DNA from: Cladocopium goreaui
Taxonomy: Eukaryota > Sar > Dinophyceae > Suessiales > Symbiodiniaceae
Assembly (NCBI GenBank): GCA_947184155.2
Contig: CAMXCT020001688.1
Span: 67,039 to 131,038 of the forward strand
DNA length: 64,000 nt
Reading direction: 5' to 3'
Under the pieces are notes generated by a model, which saw only the letters and a program-made list of their open reading frames with translations, did not search any database and was not told the origin of the DNA. A program made the translations under genes and the position numbers. This document shows positions 1-9,172 of the stretch, in pieces. Numbering within the stretch: position 1 is the first letter of the stretch; each line of letters starts with the position of its first letter.

Positions 1-38
1 GTCAAAACTGGAAATCATTAGGCCCAGAAATGATAACC

Positions 39-377
39 TCACGCTCCAGGTCCAGATGCGCTCGCTGCCTCGTGATCCTCAGACGCCTGCACGTTTGCTT
101 CTGCAGGGCCTTCGGGCATGGCGGGAGCAGGGGTTGGAAGCATCGCCTGCTTGAGCACAGTTTTCAGATCGCTCTTGCGATCGTGCGCATTATCCATCAA
201 CTTTCTCATCAGGCGAGAAGTTTGGTCCAACTCCTCCTGGCTGATGTCCAAAACTGTCAGCCAATCAGGATTGTCTTCCAGTTTCTCTACTACGTCATCC
301 CACTTGATGGTCGCATCCAGAACCAATGCGCTCAGGGCAACAGCGACTTCAAAACTGTTCAACTCGACCGAACCCAT
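39..377 (-). CDS. Exon of an unrecognised minus-strand gene
   Basis: A 112-codon open frame starts at an ATG at 377, just after a possible acceptor (GTCCAGCAG), and runs to a stop at 39. It reads as a helical, acidic sequence with a Pro/Ala/Glu-rich tail ending in ASGPGA. A GT-type donor lies just before the stop (GC|GTGAGG on the minus strand), so this is probably one exon of a longer gene that continues off the left edge. I recognise no domain. Its style (short helical segments, balanced codon use, normal CpG) resembles the minus-strand exons at 16-25 kb and not the plus-strand block beside it. It lies outside the large inverted structure and is probably resident sequence. Confidence 0.45.
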   Translation of the reverse strand: MGSVELNSFEVAVALSALVLDATIKWDDVVEKLEDNPDWLTVLDISQEELDQTSRLMRKLMDNAHDRKSDLKTVLKQAMLPTPAPAMPEGPAEANVQASEDHEAASASGPGA

Positions 378-595
378 GGCTTCGCTGCTGGACCCCCACA
401 GTTAACACGACGTGCTCGAGCAGTACAAACTCAGAATTCAATGACTAAGTGTGTTACATCTTCGACAAGAAATTTCAAAATATAAAGTTGCATGAATATT
501 GTCCCACGACAATTTGACGCATGAAATTTCAGATTTCTAATTTGGTAACTTTAGAGTGAAAGAAACATAATGACCAGCCTCACAACAATCACATC

Positions 596-1010
596 CAAGG
601 AAGTGGAGAGTTTAACTTACTGGGTTACAGAAAAGAACAAGATAGCAACAGGGAAGAACAGCCATGGCCAAGGAGGTGGGTAGCTTAACTTACTGGATTA
701 CAGAAAGTGACAAGATAGCAACCTGGGACAACAACCACAACAAAGGAGGTGGGCAGCTTAACTTACTGGATTAAAGAAAGTGAAAAGATAAGCAACAGGG
801 GACAACAACCACAACCAAGGAGGTGGGTAGCTTAACTTACTGGATTAAAGAAAGTGACAAAATAAGCAGCAGGGGACAACAACCACAACCAAGGAGGTGG
901 GTAGCTTAACTTACTGGATTAAAGATTAAAGAAAGTGACAAGGTAAGCAACAGGGGACAACAATCACAACCAAGGAGGTGGGTAGCTTAACTTACTGGAG
1001 TACAGAAAAA
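596..1010. repeat. Tandem repeat, about 75-bp unit, six copies
   Basis: The phrase GTAGCTTAACTTACTGGA recurs at about 72-83 bp spacing (near 596, 672, 744, 821, 893 and 976). Between copies are AAAGTGACAAGATA-like and GGGACAACAACCACAACC-like words. The first copy is the most diverged. No coding frame persists through it. It fills most of the gap between the left gene and the outer inverted arm. Confidence 0.85.
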
Positions 1011-1259
1011 AGGAACAAGATAGTGACAAGGGACACCCAAAGAGCTACCAAGCAACCACTAAACAGCACCAAGTCTATATATACATCAAACGCCGTCAAC
1101 CGACATCAACATTCGTTCGTGGAAGTATGGAACGCCCTGCGGGCGCAGCGCCTCCCCCCTGCACCCCCCTCCCGCTTGTTTATAGGCACCGCCACGCGCA
1201 GCTGCGCAACACCACCTCTTCCACAACATCACACAAGGAGGCCACAAAAGCACCATCAA

Positions 1260-1604
1260 AGCACACAAGCGCAGCTCGTCGGCGTCGTCGTCGTCGTCGT
1301 CGGAGTCGTCGTCGTCAAGGCGGTTGGCGCGGGCACGAGGAACGAGTGAGAGCGACGAGTGGTAGTGGGCAACATGATCGGTAGTAGCCGGGTAAGGGTG
1401 GATAGTGGGTTGGCGCGAGCACGAGGAACGAGTGAGAGCGACGAGGGCCGACGATGACGACGACGACTCCTCCTCCACCTCCTCCACCTCCTCCTCCTCC
1501 GCCTTCGCCTCCTCCTCCTCCCCTGACTCTGCGCCACTGATGCTACTCACTGTCTGCCACCCACTATCCACCCTTACCCGGCTACTACTTAGATGAACTG
1601 GTGG
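1260..1604. repeat. Left outer inverted arm with internal hairpin and trinucleotide runs
   Basis: Bases 1318-1383 match the reverse complement of 53047-53120 nearly perfectly, apart from a short insertion on the right. Bases 1586-1604 match the reverse complement of 53028-53046 over 19 bp without mismatch. Between them the left copy has about 200 extra bases framed by a 30-bp hairpin (1381-1410 against 1560-1589). The hairpin loop carries a second partial copy of the arm and a (TCC)n run. A (GTC)n run sits at the outer edge. The piece GCCACTGATGCTACTCACT (about 1532-1550) is in direct, not inverted, orientation relative to its copy near 53180, so the left end has been locally rearranged. Confidence 0.75.
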
Positions 1605-1900
1605 TTAGATATCTAGTTAAGCTAATTGCACTAATTAATTCATGTTTCATAACTATATGCTAACTATATGTTAACTGCATGCTAAGTCAGTAGTAATTGC
1701 TCTAAACAGGACAATTGAATTATGATATTTACTATTTTTTTATAATTGTTAGCTAAACATCTTAATGCTGTCAAGAAAAACATACATGTTTACCAAGGTT
1801 AGCTAACCAGTTAAAGCTAATTCAGCTAAATGGTTAGCTGAGTTATAATTTTACAAAATTAAGGTTTTTTTTAAAAAAAAACAATGAAATTTATATTTCA
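1605..1900. other. AT-rich spacer with TTAGCTAA-like words
   Basis: No gene is visible. The stretch is rich in GTTAGCTAA/CTAGTTAAGCTAA words, as is the shorter corresponding segment 52910-52990 on the right side in opposite orientation. It ends in a poly-T/poly-A run directly before the first AGCC-n-GGCT motif, so the left border of the 12-kb plus-strand block falls at about 1880-1904. Confidence 0.6.
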
Positions 1901-2062
1901 CAGTAGCCTTTTTTGGCTGACACACAAGCCAGCAGGCTCATGTCCAAGTTTGACAGTTGAGTGTCCTGTGTGCTGCCAAAGGCAAAATCATTTTGCCAAT
2001 GGCACATGATTCAAGAAAGATTGGCCACCTTGGCAAAATGGGATTTAGGGTTTGGGTTCAGC

Positions 2063-2787
2063 ATGGACAGCAGGAAAGCTCTTTGGCTCCCAGCTCAAGA
2101 AACAATGGAAGGGCCAGGTGTTGGGGATGAAGTGCCAGCTGGCAAGGTAGAGATTTGCCACCAGGTGTCCCTGAAGTTTGACAATGGCAAGCCTGTGCTC
2201 ATCCCTTCTTCCTTGCTAGTGAAGGACCTCTGTGCATGTGATGTGCAAAACAAGGTAGTTGGCAGGAAAAGGAAATGGTTTGTATATGTTTTCAAGATGA
2301 ACCAGTGCCATATGTATAATTTCCCTGATTCCAGGATGATGATGGCAACACCTATGTGAAGCTCGCCTCCACCAATCAGCAAATCAATTTTTTGATTTGT
2401 GCAAAGACTTGCAAAAATGCTTCTTTGAGTAATGGTGCCAAGATGACTGAGCTGAAGAACCTCAGAAATGAAGCTTTGAAGGGTACTGGCTTGGCAACCT
2501 CTTGGGATGACGAAGGTGATGAAGCACTAGAACCTGTCTCCAAAAAAATCAGGAAGGTGGAAACAACAGTGACCATAGATGTGCATGGAGTTGCAGTGAA
2601 GCTGCTGTGTCCTGCTAAAAGAGCATTGGTTGCAGACCTTCAAGTCCTTTTGGATGAGGACATGCTGAGTGCAGTCTTCAAATACATTCAGCCTGATTGC
2701 TTGGAAAAGCCAGCCTCCAGACAATACAAAAAATCTGGTAACTTCAGCAAGGTCAAAGAGGGGCAGGAGAAGAAGGATGACAGCTGA
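2063..2787 (+). CDS. Two-exon gene, unknown function, 214 residues
   Basis: Exon 1 runs 2063-2254 from an ATG (MDSRKALWLPAQ...) and ends CAAG|GTAGTT. Exon 2 runs 2335-2787 and begins after CCAG|GATGATG. The 80-bp intron is phase 0 and the joined frame gives 214 codons. The middle contains KKIRK, a possible nuclear-localisation signal, and the C-terminus is basic (KVKEGQEKKDDS). I do not recognise a family. Almost no CpG occurs in either exon. It is the first gene of the plus-strand block and is flanked on both sides by AGCC-n-GGCT motifs (1905; 2883 onward). By position it is likely an accessory protein of the element, but no activity can be assigned. Confidence 0.6.
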
Positions 2788-2882
2788 GTTGGCCAAGAGT
2801 GGCGAAAATGTTTTAGCTGCACAGACCTCAGCTGCCAGCAAGACAAGCCATGTTGGCTGAACCAAGGTGATCCAATATTAGT

Positions 2883-3140
2883 AGCCTTTTTTTGGCTTAT
2901 ATACTTTTCAGCCTTTGTGGCTCAATTGCAGCCTTTGTGTGGCTTCCCTGTTGGGCAGTTAAGTTGTTAGCCTGTTATGGCTCAAAACCAATGCCAGCAC
3001 ACAAGCCATTGTGGCTCGCTTTAACTCTTGTTTCTTTACTAGCTGGTTCTGGCTCATACTTACAAAACTTGCATGTCCACCAGCTCTTTGTGGCTCATGT
3101 CATTTGCTGTAGCAACTTTAGCCCACTGTGGCTCAACATG
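2883..3140 (+). repeat. Array of spliced-leader-like AGCC-n-GGCTCA motifs (cluster 1)
   Basis: About eight copies lie between the first two genes, for example AGCCTTTTTTTGGCTTA, AGCCTTTGTGGCTCAA, AGCCTGTTATGGCTCAA, AGCCATTGTGGCTC and AGCCCACTGTGGCTCAA. The outer AGCC/GGCT words are complementary, so each copy could form a small stem. Spacing is irregular, about 25-60 bp. The dinoflagellate spliced leader contains AGCCATTTTGGCTCAAG. None of these copies is an exact match. Confidence 0.85.
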
Positions 3141-3341
3141 TCTTGAAGTGTAAGCATGTTTCTTTTGGATTGTTTGGCTATAGTCAGCCACAATGTGGGT
3201 GAAAGCATGGTCTTGCAAGCCTCTTCTATAGCAACACACATACAAGATTCGACTTCCAGAAAGAAATGCAAAACATAAAATGAATCGACAACACTCCAGG
3301 GACTTGACTTTCCTGATTGTTGGTCAGACTGGCTGGAAGCC

Positions 3342-5382
3342 ATGGATAGCCATGTGAAGGCTTTGGTGGCCAAAGTGCTGGATGACCCTGCTCTTGGCAT
3401 CAATGCCAAGCTGGACAATGCCTTGGCCATCTTGAAGAAGCATGGCTTGGCCACAGACATGGTATTGAAGCCATCAAGTCTGTTGTGTCACCCTCAGAAT
3501 AGAGGTGGCTCCATGGTCAACCCTTTCGATGTGCACAGGAAAGGTTAAAATGTTGTTAGCACTGGCCTGAAGCATTCCCTTTTGGCTGCCAGCTCTGTGT
3601 GCATAGAGATTGCAAGAGACCCTGCAGCCAGAAAGGAGCAAATGGCAAAGAACCAGTCTTGCTGTGACAAAGCTAGTGGCCTACTTGGTGGTGTGCAAGG
3701 GCAAGAAGCTTATTTGACATTGGGCTGCAGCCATTGGGTGATGTATTGCAGGGCCCTGGAGCAAGGAGCTATGAGTCCCAATGGTGACAAGCTGCATGTG
3801 CCATCTGAATTGAAAGGCCTACTCAATGAAGGGTGGCAATGGGTGGTTCTCAAGCCAGAAGTGGAAGAAGCTTTCCCTACCTTCCCATCCTGGGCTGCAG
3901 CCTCTTTGAACTCTTCGAATGCAAATGTCAAGGTGACTTCAGAACTTGAAGCAATGCTGGAAATTGCAAGTCTCTTGAAGCAGGGCAGAAGCAGTGCTGA
4001 AGCAGTGGAAGCAGTGAAGGCTGGTCTGCCAGCTTGTGCACCCTATTTGGTGGACATTGCTCATTTTGTGAAGCTATACGCAGGAGGAAATCAGTTTCCT
4101 TTGTTGCAGCTGATGAAAGATTTCTGCACCAAGTATGGGCCATCCATCCTCATTGGAAGTGAGATGATGCACCATTTGAGTCACTTCGACTTTAAGATGG
4201 ACAACAACCAGGGCAGCCCTCTTGTGTTGCATGCTCACCACCAAAAAATGTGAGAATGGCTTAAGCAGGCTGGTGTACAAGTCTGACTTGGACAAGCTCA
4301 AAGGTGCCTTGAAGTCAAAAACCAAGAGTATGGAAGATATTCTCAAAAATGCCTGGGAGCATTGCCAGCAGAGGAACAGTGATGGTGCCAGGATGGCTTG
4401 GGGCAAGCTGGGCTGCAGGGTGGTTTTGCACATTTTGGGAAAGGAAAAGCATTCAAGAGACCCTCCCTTCGAGTCTGTGGAAGACATAGTGAAAATGTTT
4501 GGAGACGAAGTGCAAGGCTCTTCTGCCCAGTCTGCTGCAGCTTCAAGCAATGCTGAAACTGGACAAGGACCAGAAGTCAAAGATTTGCTGTCAGCCTCCA
4601 GCAGTGAGTTGGCTCTTCTGGACAATCCTCACCTCAAGCTTGGTGGCTTCTATCAGTGCAAGGACTATGATGACAAGGTCTTTGTGTTGGTGCGTCTTGC
4701 TGAAGACCACATGGTTTTTACCCATACTCCTGTGCTGGATGTGCCTGAGGAAGTTCAAGTCGAGTTCAGCAAGTTAAAAACGTGGAAGGCAACAAAGAGG
4801 CAGCCTCCCAAGCTTTGCCCTTCTGATGCTGCAAGCTTGAAGATTGCACACACCACTGATGTGTTCAAAGCTGAGCTGAAGAAGACACAGCTGCAGCTCA
4901 TTCTCCTGGAAGCTTTCCAAAGCAGCATTTCAGAGGTGCATGGCTCTTTGCTCTTTGCTTCCATGCCTGGACCTGGCTTGTTCTGCTCCCAGAAGCTGAA
5001 GAAAGGTCAGTTGGTGCTCGACCCCATGGGCACAGTGCAATCTCTGAAAGGCAAAGACTCTTCCAAGGTCAAGAATGTCATCTTGGAGTTCCAGCAGGAC
5101 AAGTTTGCTGTCCAAAGTTTCAAAAGTTTGACAGAGTTTACTTTGGAGGCTGAAGGAATGTTGGTGCCTTATCACTATGTCCAAAGCATTCCACCGGAGG
5201 AAGAGCCCAACATGGAAGTGAAGATGATGACAGTGAAAGGTGTGAAACTTCCTGTGTTGACCAACAAAGTGGCTGTCCCTCAGAACACCTTGTTGACCAG
5301 AGCTTTGGCAGTGGAGAATGAAAGTGAAGGTGAGCCTGGTGATGAGGGAGCTCCAAAAAAGAAAAGGAAGCATAAGGAGTAG
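3342..5382 (+). pseudogene. Broken gene with SET-like C-terminal segment and nuclear-localisation tail
   Basis: The coding frame opens at ATG 3342 and is interrupted by an in-frame TAA at 3546. It reopens in the same frame to 4253, then continues one base out of phase (from about 4222) to 5382. The shift falls at an A6 run near 4245, where one surplus A would explain it. Ignoring the lesions it would be about 680 residues. Around 4960-5040 the phrase GPGLFCSQKLKKGQLVLDP resembles the start of a SET methyltransferase domain (G-x-GLF...KKGxLVL), and the later LPVLTNKVAVPQNTLL fits the end of such domains. This is inference from pattern memory. The C-terminus PKKKRKHKE is a classical nuclear-localisation signal. 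CpG is scarce. A short intron removing the TAA, or sequencing error, are alternatives to pseudogenisation. Confidence 0.55.
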
Positions 5383-5464
5383 GTTCGCTCAGAGCCATGG
5401 TCTTCCAAGAGAGGTGAAAAAAGACCTGGGGGCTAGCCCATCTTTCAATTCAAGTTTGGTTCCT

Positions 5465-5830
5465 ATGTTGTCAGCCAGTTTTGGCTCATTTTTGATCAGC
5501 CCCTTTTGGCTAACATGTTGTTAGCCAATTTTGGCTTAGGTTATGTCAGCCATTATTGGCTCCTAGTCTGTTATCTGAAGCTAGTTTTGGCTCATTTTTG
5601 GTCAGCCCCTTTTGGCTAACATGTTGTGAGTCAATTTTGGCTTACTCAATGTCAGCCATTATTGGCTCATAGTTAGTTAGCCCATGTTGGCTCAAGTTTC
5701 TGAAGCCCATTTTGGCTCATAGTCTGTTAGCCTATGTTGGCTCAAGTTTCTGAAGCCAGTTTTGGGCCAAGGTATTTAAACAACCATTGTTGGCTTATTT
5801 TCTTTTCCACAAGCCATTTTTGGCTTTTCT
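5465..5830 (+). repeat. Dense array of AGCC-n-GGCTCA motifs (cluster 2)
   Basis: This is the densest cluster, with roughly fifteen copies in 370 bp. Examples are AGCCAGTTTTGGCTCA (5469), AGCCCCTTTTGGCTAA, AGCCAATTTTGGCTTA, AGCCATTATTGGCTCC, AGCCCATTTTGGCTCA (about 5704) and AGCCATTTTTGGCTTT (about 5812). Two copies continue as GGCTCAAG, as the real spliced leader does. A larger unit of about 110 bp (several motifs plus linkers) is visibly duplicated between 5465 and 5690. The array separates the SET-like gene from the next two-exon gene. Confidence 0.88.
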
Positions 5831-5910
5831 TTGCATTCTGCCAGCACAGAAGTCATTGAGAGTCATGACCTGTGATGTTTTATGTCTTAAGCAAAGAAGG
5901 AAGCGCACCC

Positions 5911-6550
5911 ATGAAAAGAGCTCCCACAATAGATGTGGATCTCTATGAAGAGCAGCAGAAAGAAGAGCTGGAAGCACTGATTCGCCAGGCCTTGCTTATG
6001 GTAAGAGATTTACCAGCCATTTTTGGCTCATTGGTTTTTGCTCACTGTGGTTTTTATGCGTGGAAGTTTCCTGTATCTCTGGCACAGCCTTGTGTGTCTA
6101 GTTGCATAGAAAAAAATTGGTGAGATGTGTTTGTATTTGTAGGTGTTTCCACTGCCACCTGCCCTGTAGAACCAAGAAGCCTTGGAAGCCATACAACGAA
6201 GAGCTGGAAAGAGGATCAAGGAAGAACCTGCGGATTCTCCTGATGAATGGATCAGAGAGGAGGAAGCCTGGTACCACCAGCAAGACCAACAGCAGGAGGA
6301 GGGACGACAAGAGCTTCAGGATGGTGAGTCCTACTTTCAGGATCTGCTGCGCTCTGAGGGTGCTGCAGGAGGCCTTGCTACAAATGCCTTGAGTATACCT
6401 GCGGATGAGGCCGAGCACTTACTACGACAACGCGAAGCGGATGAGGAAGAGGCAGAGCAAGAGGTGGCTCACTATGTCAGCTACATGACCAGGGTGACCG
6501 AGGTGCAACCTGATGGACAGAAGCCTTCTGGGACAGAGGCCCCAGAGTGA
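5911..6550 (+). CDS. Two-exon gene, acidic glutamine/glutamate-rich protein, 156 residues
   Basis: Exon 1 (5911-6000) begins MKRAPTIDVDLYEE and ends at a strong donor, ATG|GTAAGAG. Exon 2 (6170-6550) follows CCCTGTAG|AACC in the same phase and ends GTEAPE-stop. An earlier AG at 6143 would lead quickly to a stop. The product is almost entirely charged (runs of E, Q, R, D) and probably a coiled coil or disordered. No catalytic motif is visible. The intron itself carries an AGCCATTTTTGGCTCA motif at about 6014. Unlike the CpG-starved neighbours, this gene contains many CpG dinucleotides, so it may have a different age or origin from the genes at either end of the block. Confidence 0.6.
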
Positions 6551-6657
6551 CCAGTGTTGCGTATTGTTTCTGATTCAAGCTGCTTTTGGCTCATACTAAT
6601 TTGTTCCAAGATACTTCATGTGATTTAGTAATGGCATGTTACTAAGGAGAGTAAAGT

Positions 6658-7326
6658 ATGTTTCAGAAAAAGTATGTGCAGGATTGTGGGCCCAATGAAC
6701 CTATGTCGCACGTCCAGCAGAGTTCTGAGATGCCAGTGCAGGAAGAGCAGGAGACAAAGCACACTTCCTGGAGTGACACTCCAGAAATGTCTCAGCGAGA
6801 TCCTCCACACCCGACTGCAGCAGATCCTTTGCCTACCAGTGTGACCTGGGAAGAGGAGTGGCAAGAGCAGGGATTCCAACAAGAACAGCCATGCAGGACA
6901 CACAGGGACCAGACCTGGGACGAGAGAGCAGCCCCTGAGAACAATGATCAGACATGGGATGAGCAGGCTTGGTCGCAAGAAGCGCCAGAGTGGGAGAGGA
7001 GCGCTGCCATGTACCAGGATGATGATGCACATCAGGTCGCTCAAGATGAATCTCAGTGGCAGTATGGTCGTGGAGAGACTATGCGCGCTGGGCCTCCTGG
7101 TGGATATCCTCGAGAAGTTCAGTGGGATGGAAATCCAAAGACTGGATGGCAGAATCGATGCGTGCATCTCATGGCGCTGTGGGCCCAGGGAGAGTGGCAG
7201 GAGTTAGAGCGTGTGATGACTCTGTTCAGCAATCACCACCTGGTCAAAGGGCAGGTTCTCAACTTAAGGTCCCAATTGAACAGCTGGGGGCCCAGAGGAG
7301 CCAAGAGGATTGGCTACATGTGGTGA
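6658..7326 (+). CDS. Single-exon Gln/Glu/Trp-rich protein, 222 residues
   Basis: The frame opens at ATG 6658 (MFQKKYVQDCGPNE) and runs to a stop at 7326. The first two-thirds are low in complexity, with spaced tryptophans in an acidic, glutamine-rich background (for example DQTWDEQAWSQEAPEWE). The last 70 residues look folded (GWQNRCVHLMALWAQGEWQ... LVKGQVLNLRSQLNSWGP) and may form helices. I do not recognise it. It contains normal CpG, like the preceding gene 108 bp upstream, which makes the two a compositional pair. One AGCTGCTTTTGGCTCAT motif (about 6576) lies between them. Confidence 0.55.
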   Translation: MFQKKYVQDCGPNEPMSHVQQSSEMPVQEEQETKHTSWSDTPEMSQRDPPHPTAADPLPTSVTWEEEWQEQGFQQEQPCRTHRDQTWDERAAPENNDQTWDEQAWSQEAPEWERSAAMYQDDDAHQVAQDESQWQYGRGETMRAGPPGGYPREVQWDGNPKTGWQNRCVHLMALWAQGEWQELERVMTLFSNHHLVKGQVLNLRSQLNSWGPRGAKRIGYMW

Positions 7327-7504
7327 GTGAAGCCCAGACGAAATGATATCATACATCACATTATAGACATAGGTCAAGATCATAATTAGGAATTCTAGAC
7401 ATGAAAGCAACAAGCCTGTGGTGCCATACTATGGTGGGCTTCAGAAATCACAGCCTCTGCAGCAGACCGCTTTGCTGGCTAAAAAGGATATGTAAAAAAA
7501 TGCA

Positions 7505-7668
7505 TATCCATCAGCCTGGTTTGGCTCATGTTGCCATTAGCCTTGATTGGCTTGTGTGTGTGACATAGTTTTTTGTTTGTTCTCAGCCTCTTTTGGCTCA
7601 TACATACACTATTGTAGACAAGAATCTAGGAAACACAGGTAGCATTGTGAGCTAATTTTGGCTTTGTT
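7505..7668 (+). repeat. AGCC-n-GGCTCA motifs (cluster 3)
   Basis: Four copies follow the Gln-rich gene: AGCCTGGTTTGGCTCAT, AGCCTTGATTGGCTTG, AGCCTCTTTTGGCTCAT and AGCTAATTTTGGCTTT. They lie between that gene and the palindromic AT-rich satellite. Confidence 0.8.
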
Positions 7669-7696
7669 GACCTGTTTGGACATGAAGAGCAATATT

Positions 7697-7932
7697 TTTT
7701 TAATTCAGAAATCTGAATTGAGATTCGAACTCTTTAAATTTCAATTCAGATTTCTGAATTGAAATTTAAACTCTTTAAATTTCAATTCAGAAATCTGAAT
7801 TGAAATTCACATTCTTTAAATTTCAATTCAGATTTCTGAATTGAAATTTAAACTCTTTAAATTTCAATTCAGATTTCTGAATTGAAATTCAAACTCTTTA
7901 AATTTCAATTCAGATTTCTGAATTGAAATTTT
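7697..7932. repeat. Tandem array of palindromic 41-bp units
   Basis: Five to six units each contain AATTCAGATTTCTGAATT (or the AGAAATCT variant), a near-perfect palindrome, joined by TTAAACTCTTTAAA-like linkers that are also near-palindromic. Every unit could extrude as a cruciform. The array ends 88 bp before the next start codon. Confidence 0.85.
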
Positions 7933-8019
7933 CTGCTGTCTCGATCGCAATTCAAACAAATATTTATTGCTTGAAGCATTTTTAGCTTCAAACCTTCGAC
8001 TTGTTTTGTGTTCACCAAT

Positions 8020-8547
8020 ATGCCTGGTCTCGGAACCATTGCTCGTCAGAGGAGTCAACCAGAGCTTGACTACACTGGCAAGCTCAGGGTATGGTGGCAT
8101 AGAGATGGAAATCGCACCTACTGGTATGTGAGAACATACACTTCAGGCCTGGAATATAGCAGTGGAAGTGATATATACATTCCTATATATATATATGTGT
8201 GTCACACAAAGACAACATGTTTTGTTGCGTTTGTAACAGCAAGTTTTGTCTTGAGACTGCCTTAACCAAAAAAAAAGTACTGGCCAGTTTTGGCTCTTGG
8301 TTCCTTACCTTCAATTCTGCCTGGGTAATCCATTAGACTGTTTGCTTCAAACCCTTACCTTCCATCCTTGCAGAGATATTTCCTGACAGGCTGGGAAGAA
8401 TGGGTGCCTTTGAAGCAGTTTTTGCAGAGCATCAGTGGCAATGTCTTCATGGATGATCAAGCTCTAGAAGCTGCTGAGAGTCACTTGGGCAGGCAGATCG
8501 AGACAGGAGAGTTTGAGCCCCCTCCAGCCCACTTGCTGCCAGAGTAG
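8020..8547 (+). CDS. Two-exon gene, small aromatic/basic protein, 93 residues
   Basis: Exon 1 (8020-8127) starts MPGLGTIARQRS and ends TAT|GTGAGA. Exon 2 (8374-8547) starts after CTTGCAG|AGATATTTC and stays in phase. The joined middle, YTGKLRVWWHRDGNRTYWY followed by RYFLTGWEEWVPL, is rich in W, Y and R and could be a small beta-barrel nucleic-acid-binding fold. That is only a guess from composition. The intron (8128-8373) contains a (TA)n run and one motif (CCAGTTTTGGCTCTT, about 8285). CpG is present at ordinary frequency. Confidence 0.5.
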
Positions 8548-8634
8548 ACTCAAGAAGCTGCTGAGAGAAAGATAGAAAAAAAGGAATCAGGTGATCTGTG
8601 TGAGTGCAATCAGCTCTTTTCAGCTCATTAGCTG

Positions 8635-8965
8635 GTAAAGCCATGTTTGGCTCATGTTCTAGGCAAAGCCTCTTTTGGCTAATTTGTATCAGCTAAGAAT
8701 ATATTCAAAGCCATGTTTGTCTCATTTTCTAGCCACAGCCTGTTTTGGCTAAAAGTTATCAGCTAAGACTCTATTCAAAGTCTCTAGCCATAGCTGGCTG
8801 ATCCAGCCATGGATGGCTCATTGAAGTTGTGAGGATGGGTTGAGATACATTAGATTGAGCCACTTGAGGCTGCTGTCAGTTTACAACTTGGTAAACCAGC
8901 CTTTTATGGCTCATACTCCTAAAGTTCTGATAATGCCACAAAGGCTCCTCAGTGATGCTGTTGAA
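8635..8965 (+). repeat. AGCC-n-GGCTCA motifs (cluster 4)
   Basis: About eight copies, mostly AGCCATGTTTGGCTCAT, AGCCTCTTTTGGCTAA, AGCCTGTTTTGGCTAA, AGCCATGGATGGCTCAT and AGCCTTTTATGGCTCAT. A unit of about 75 bp (motif, then TTCTAGCC/GGC, then ATCAGCTAAGA) is repeated twice. A short direct repeat, CCTAACAAAGACACGC, follows at about 9012 and 9061, just upstream of the next gene. Confidence 0.82.
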
Positions 8966-9172
8966 AAAAAGATGATGCTGGTGTGGCTAAGCAGCACTGG
9001 CTAGAAGCTTTCCTAACAAAGACACGCCTTACTACAGGACCAAACAAACAACCAGAATGACCTAACAAAGACACGCTTTGACTGCTACACCATATGAGTT
9101 TAACACCTAATACCACAACAAATCAAAACATTGTTGGCTTTACCCTTTTGTCTACCACTGGCCACTACAGCC

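Noticed and set aside
1086..1571. Acidic Glu/Ser/Asp-rich minus-strand frame
   Set aside because: It translates the (TCC)n and (GTC)n trinucleotide runs of the outer inverted arm, and the opposite strand is equally open.
5465..5830. A true spliced-leader RNA gene or a CRISPR-like array
   Set aside because: No copy matches the leader exactly with a following GT donor and Sm-type site at normal spacing. Spacers and repeats are irregular and the host is eukaryotic, so a CRISPR array does not apply.
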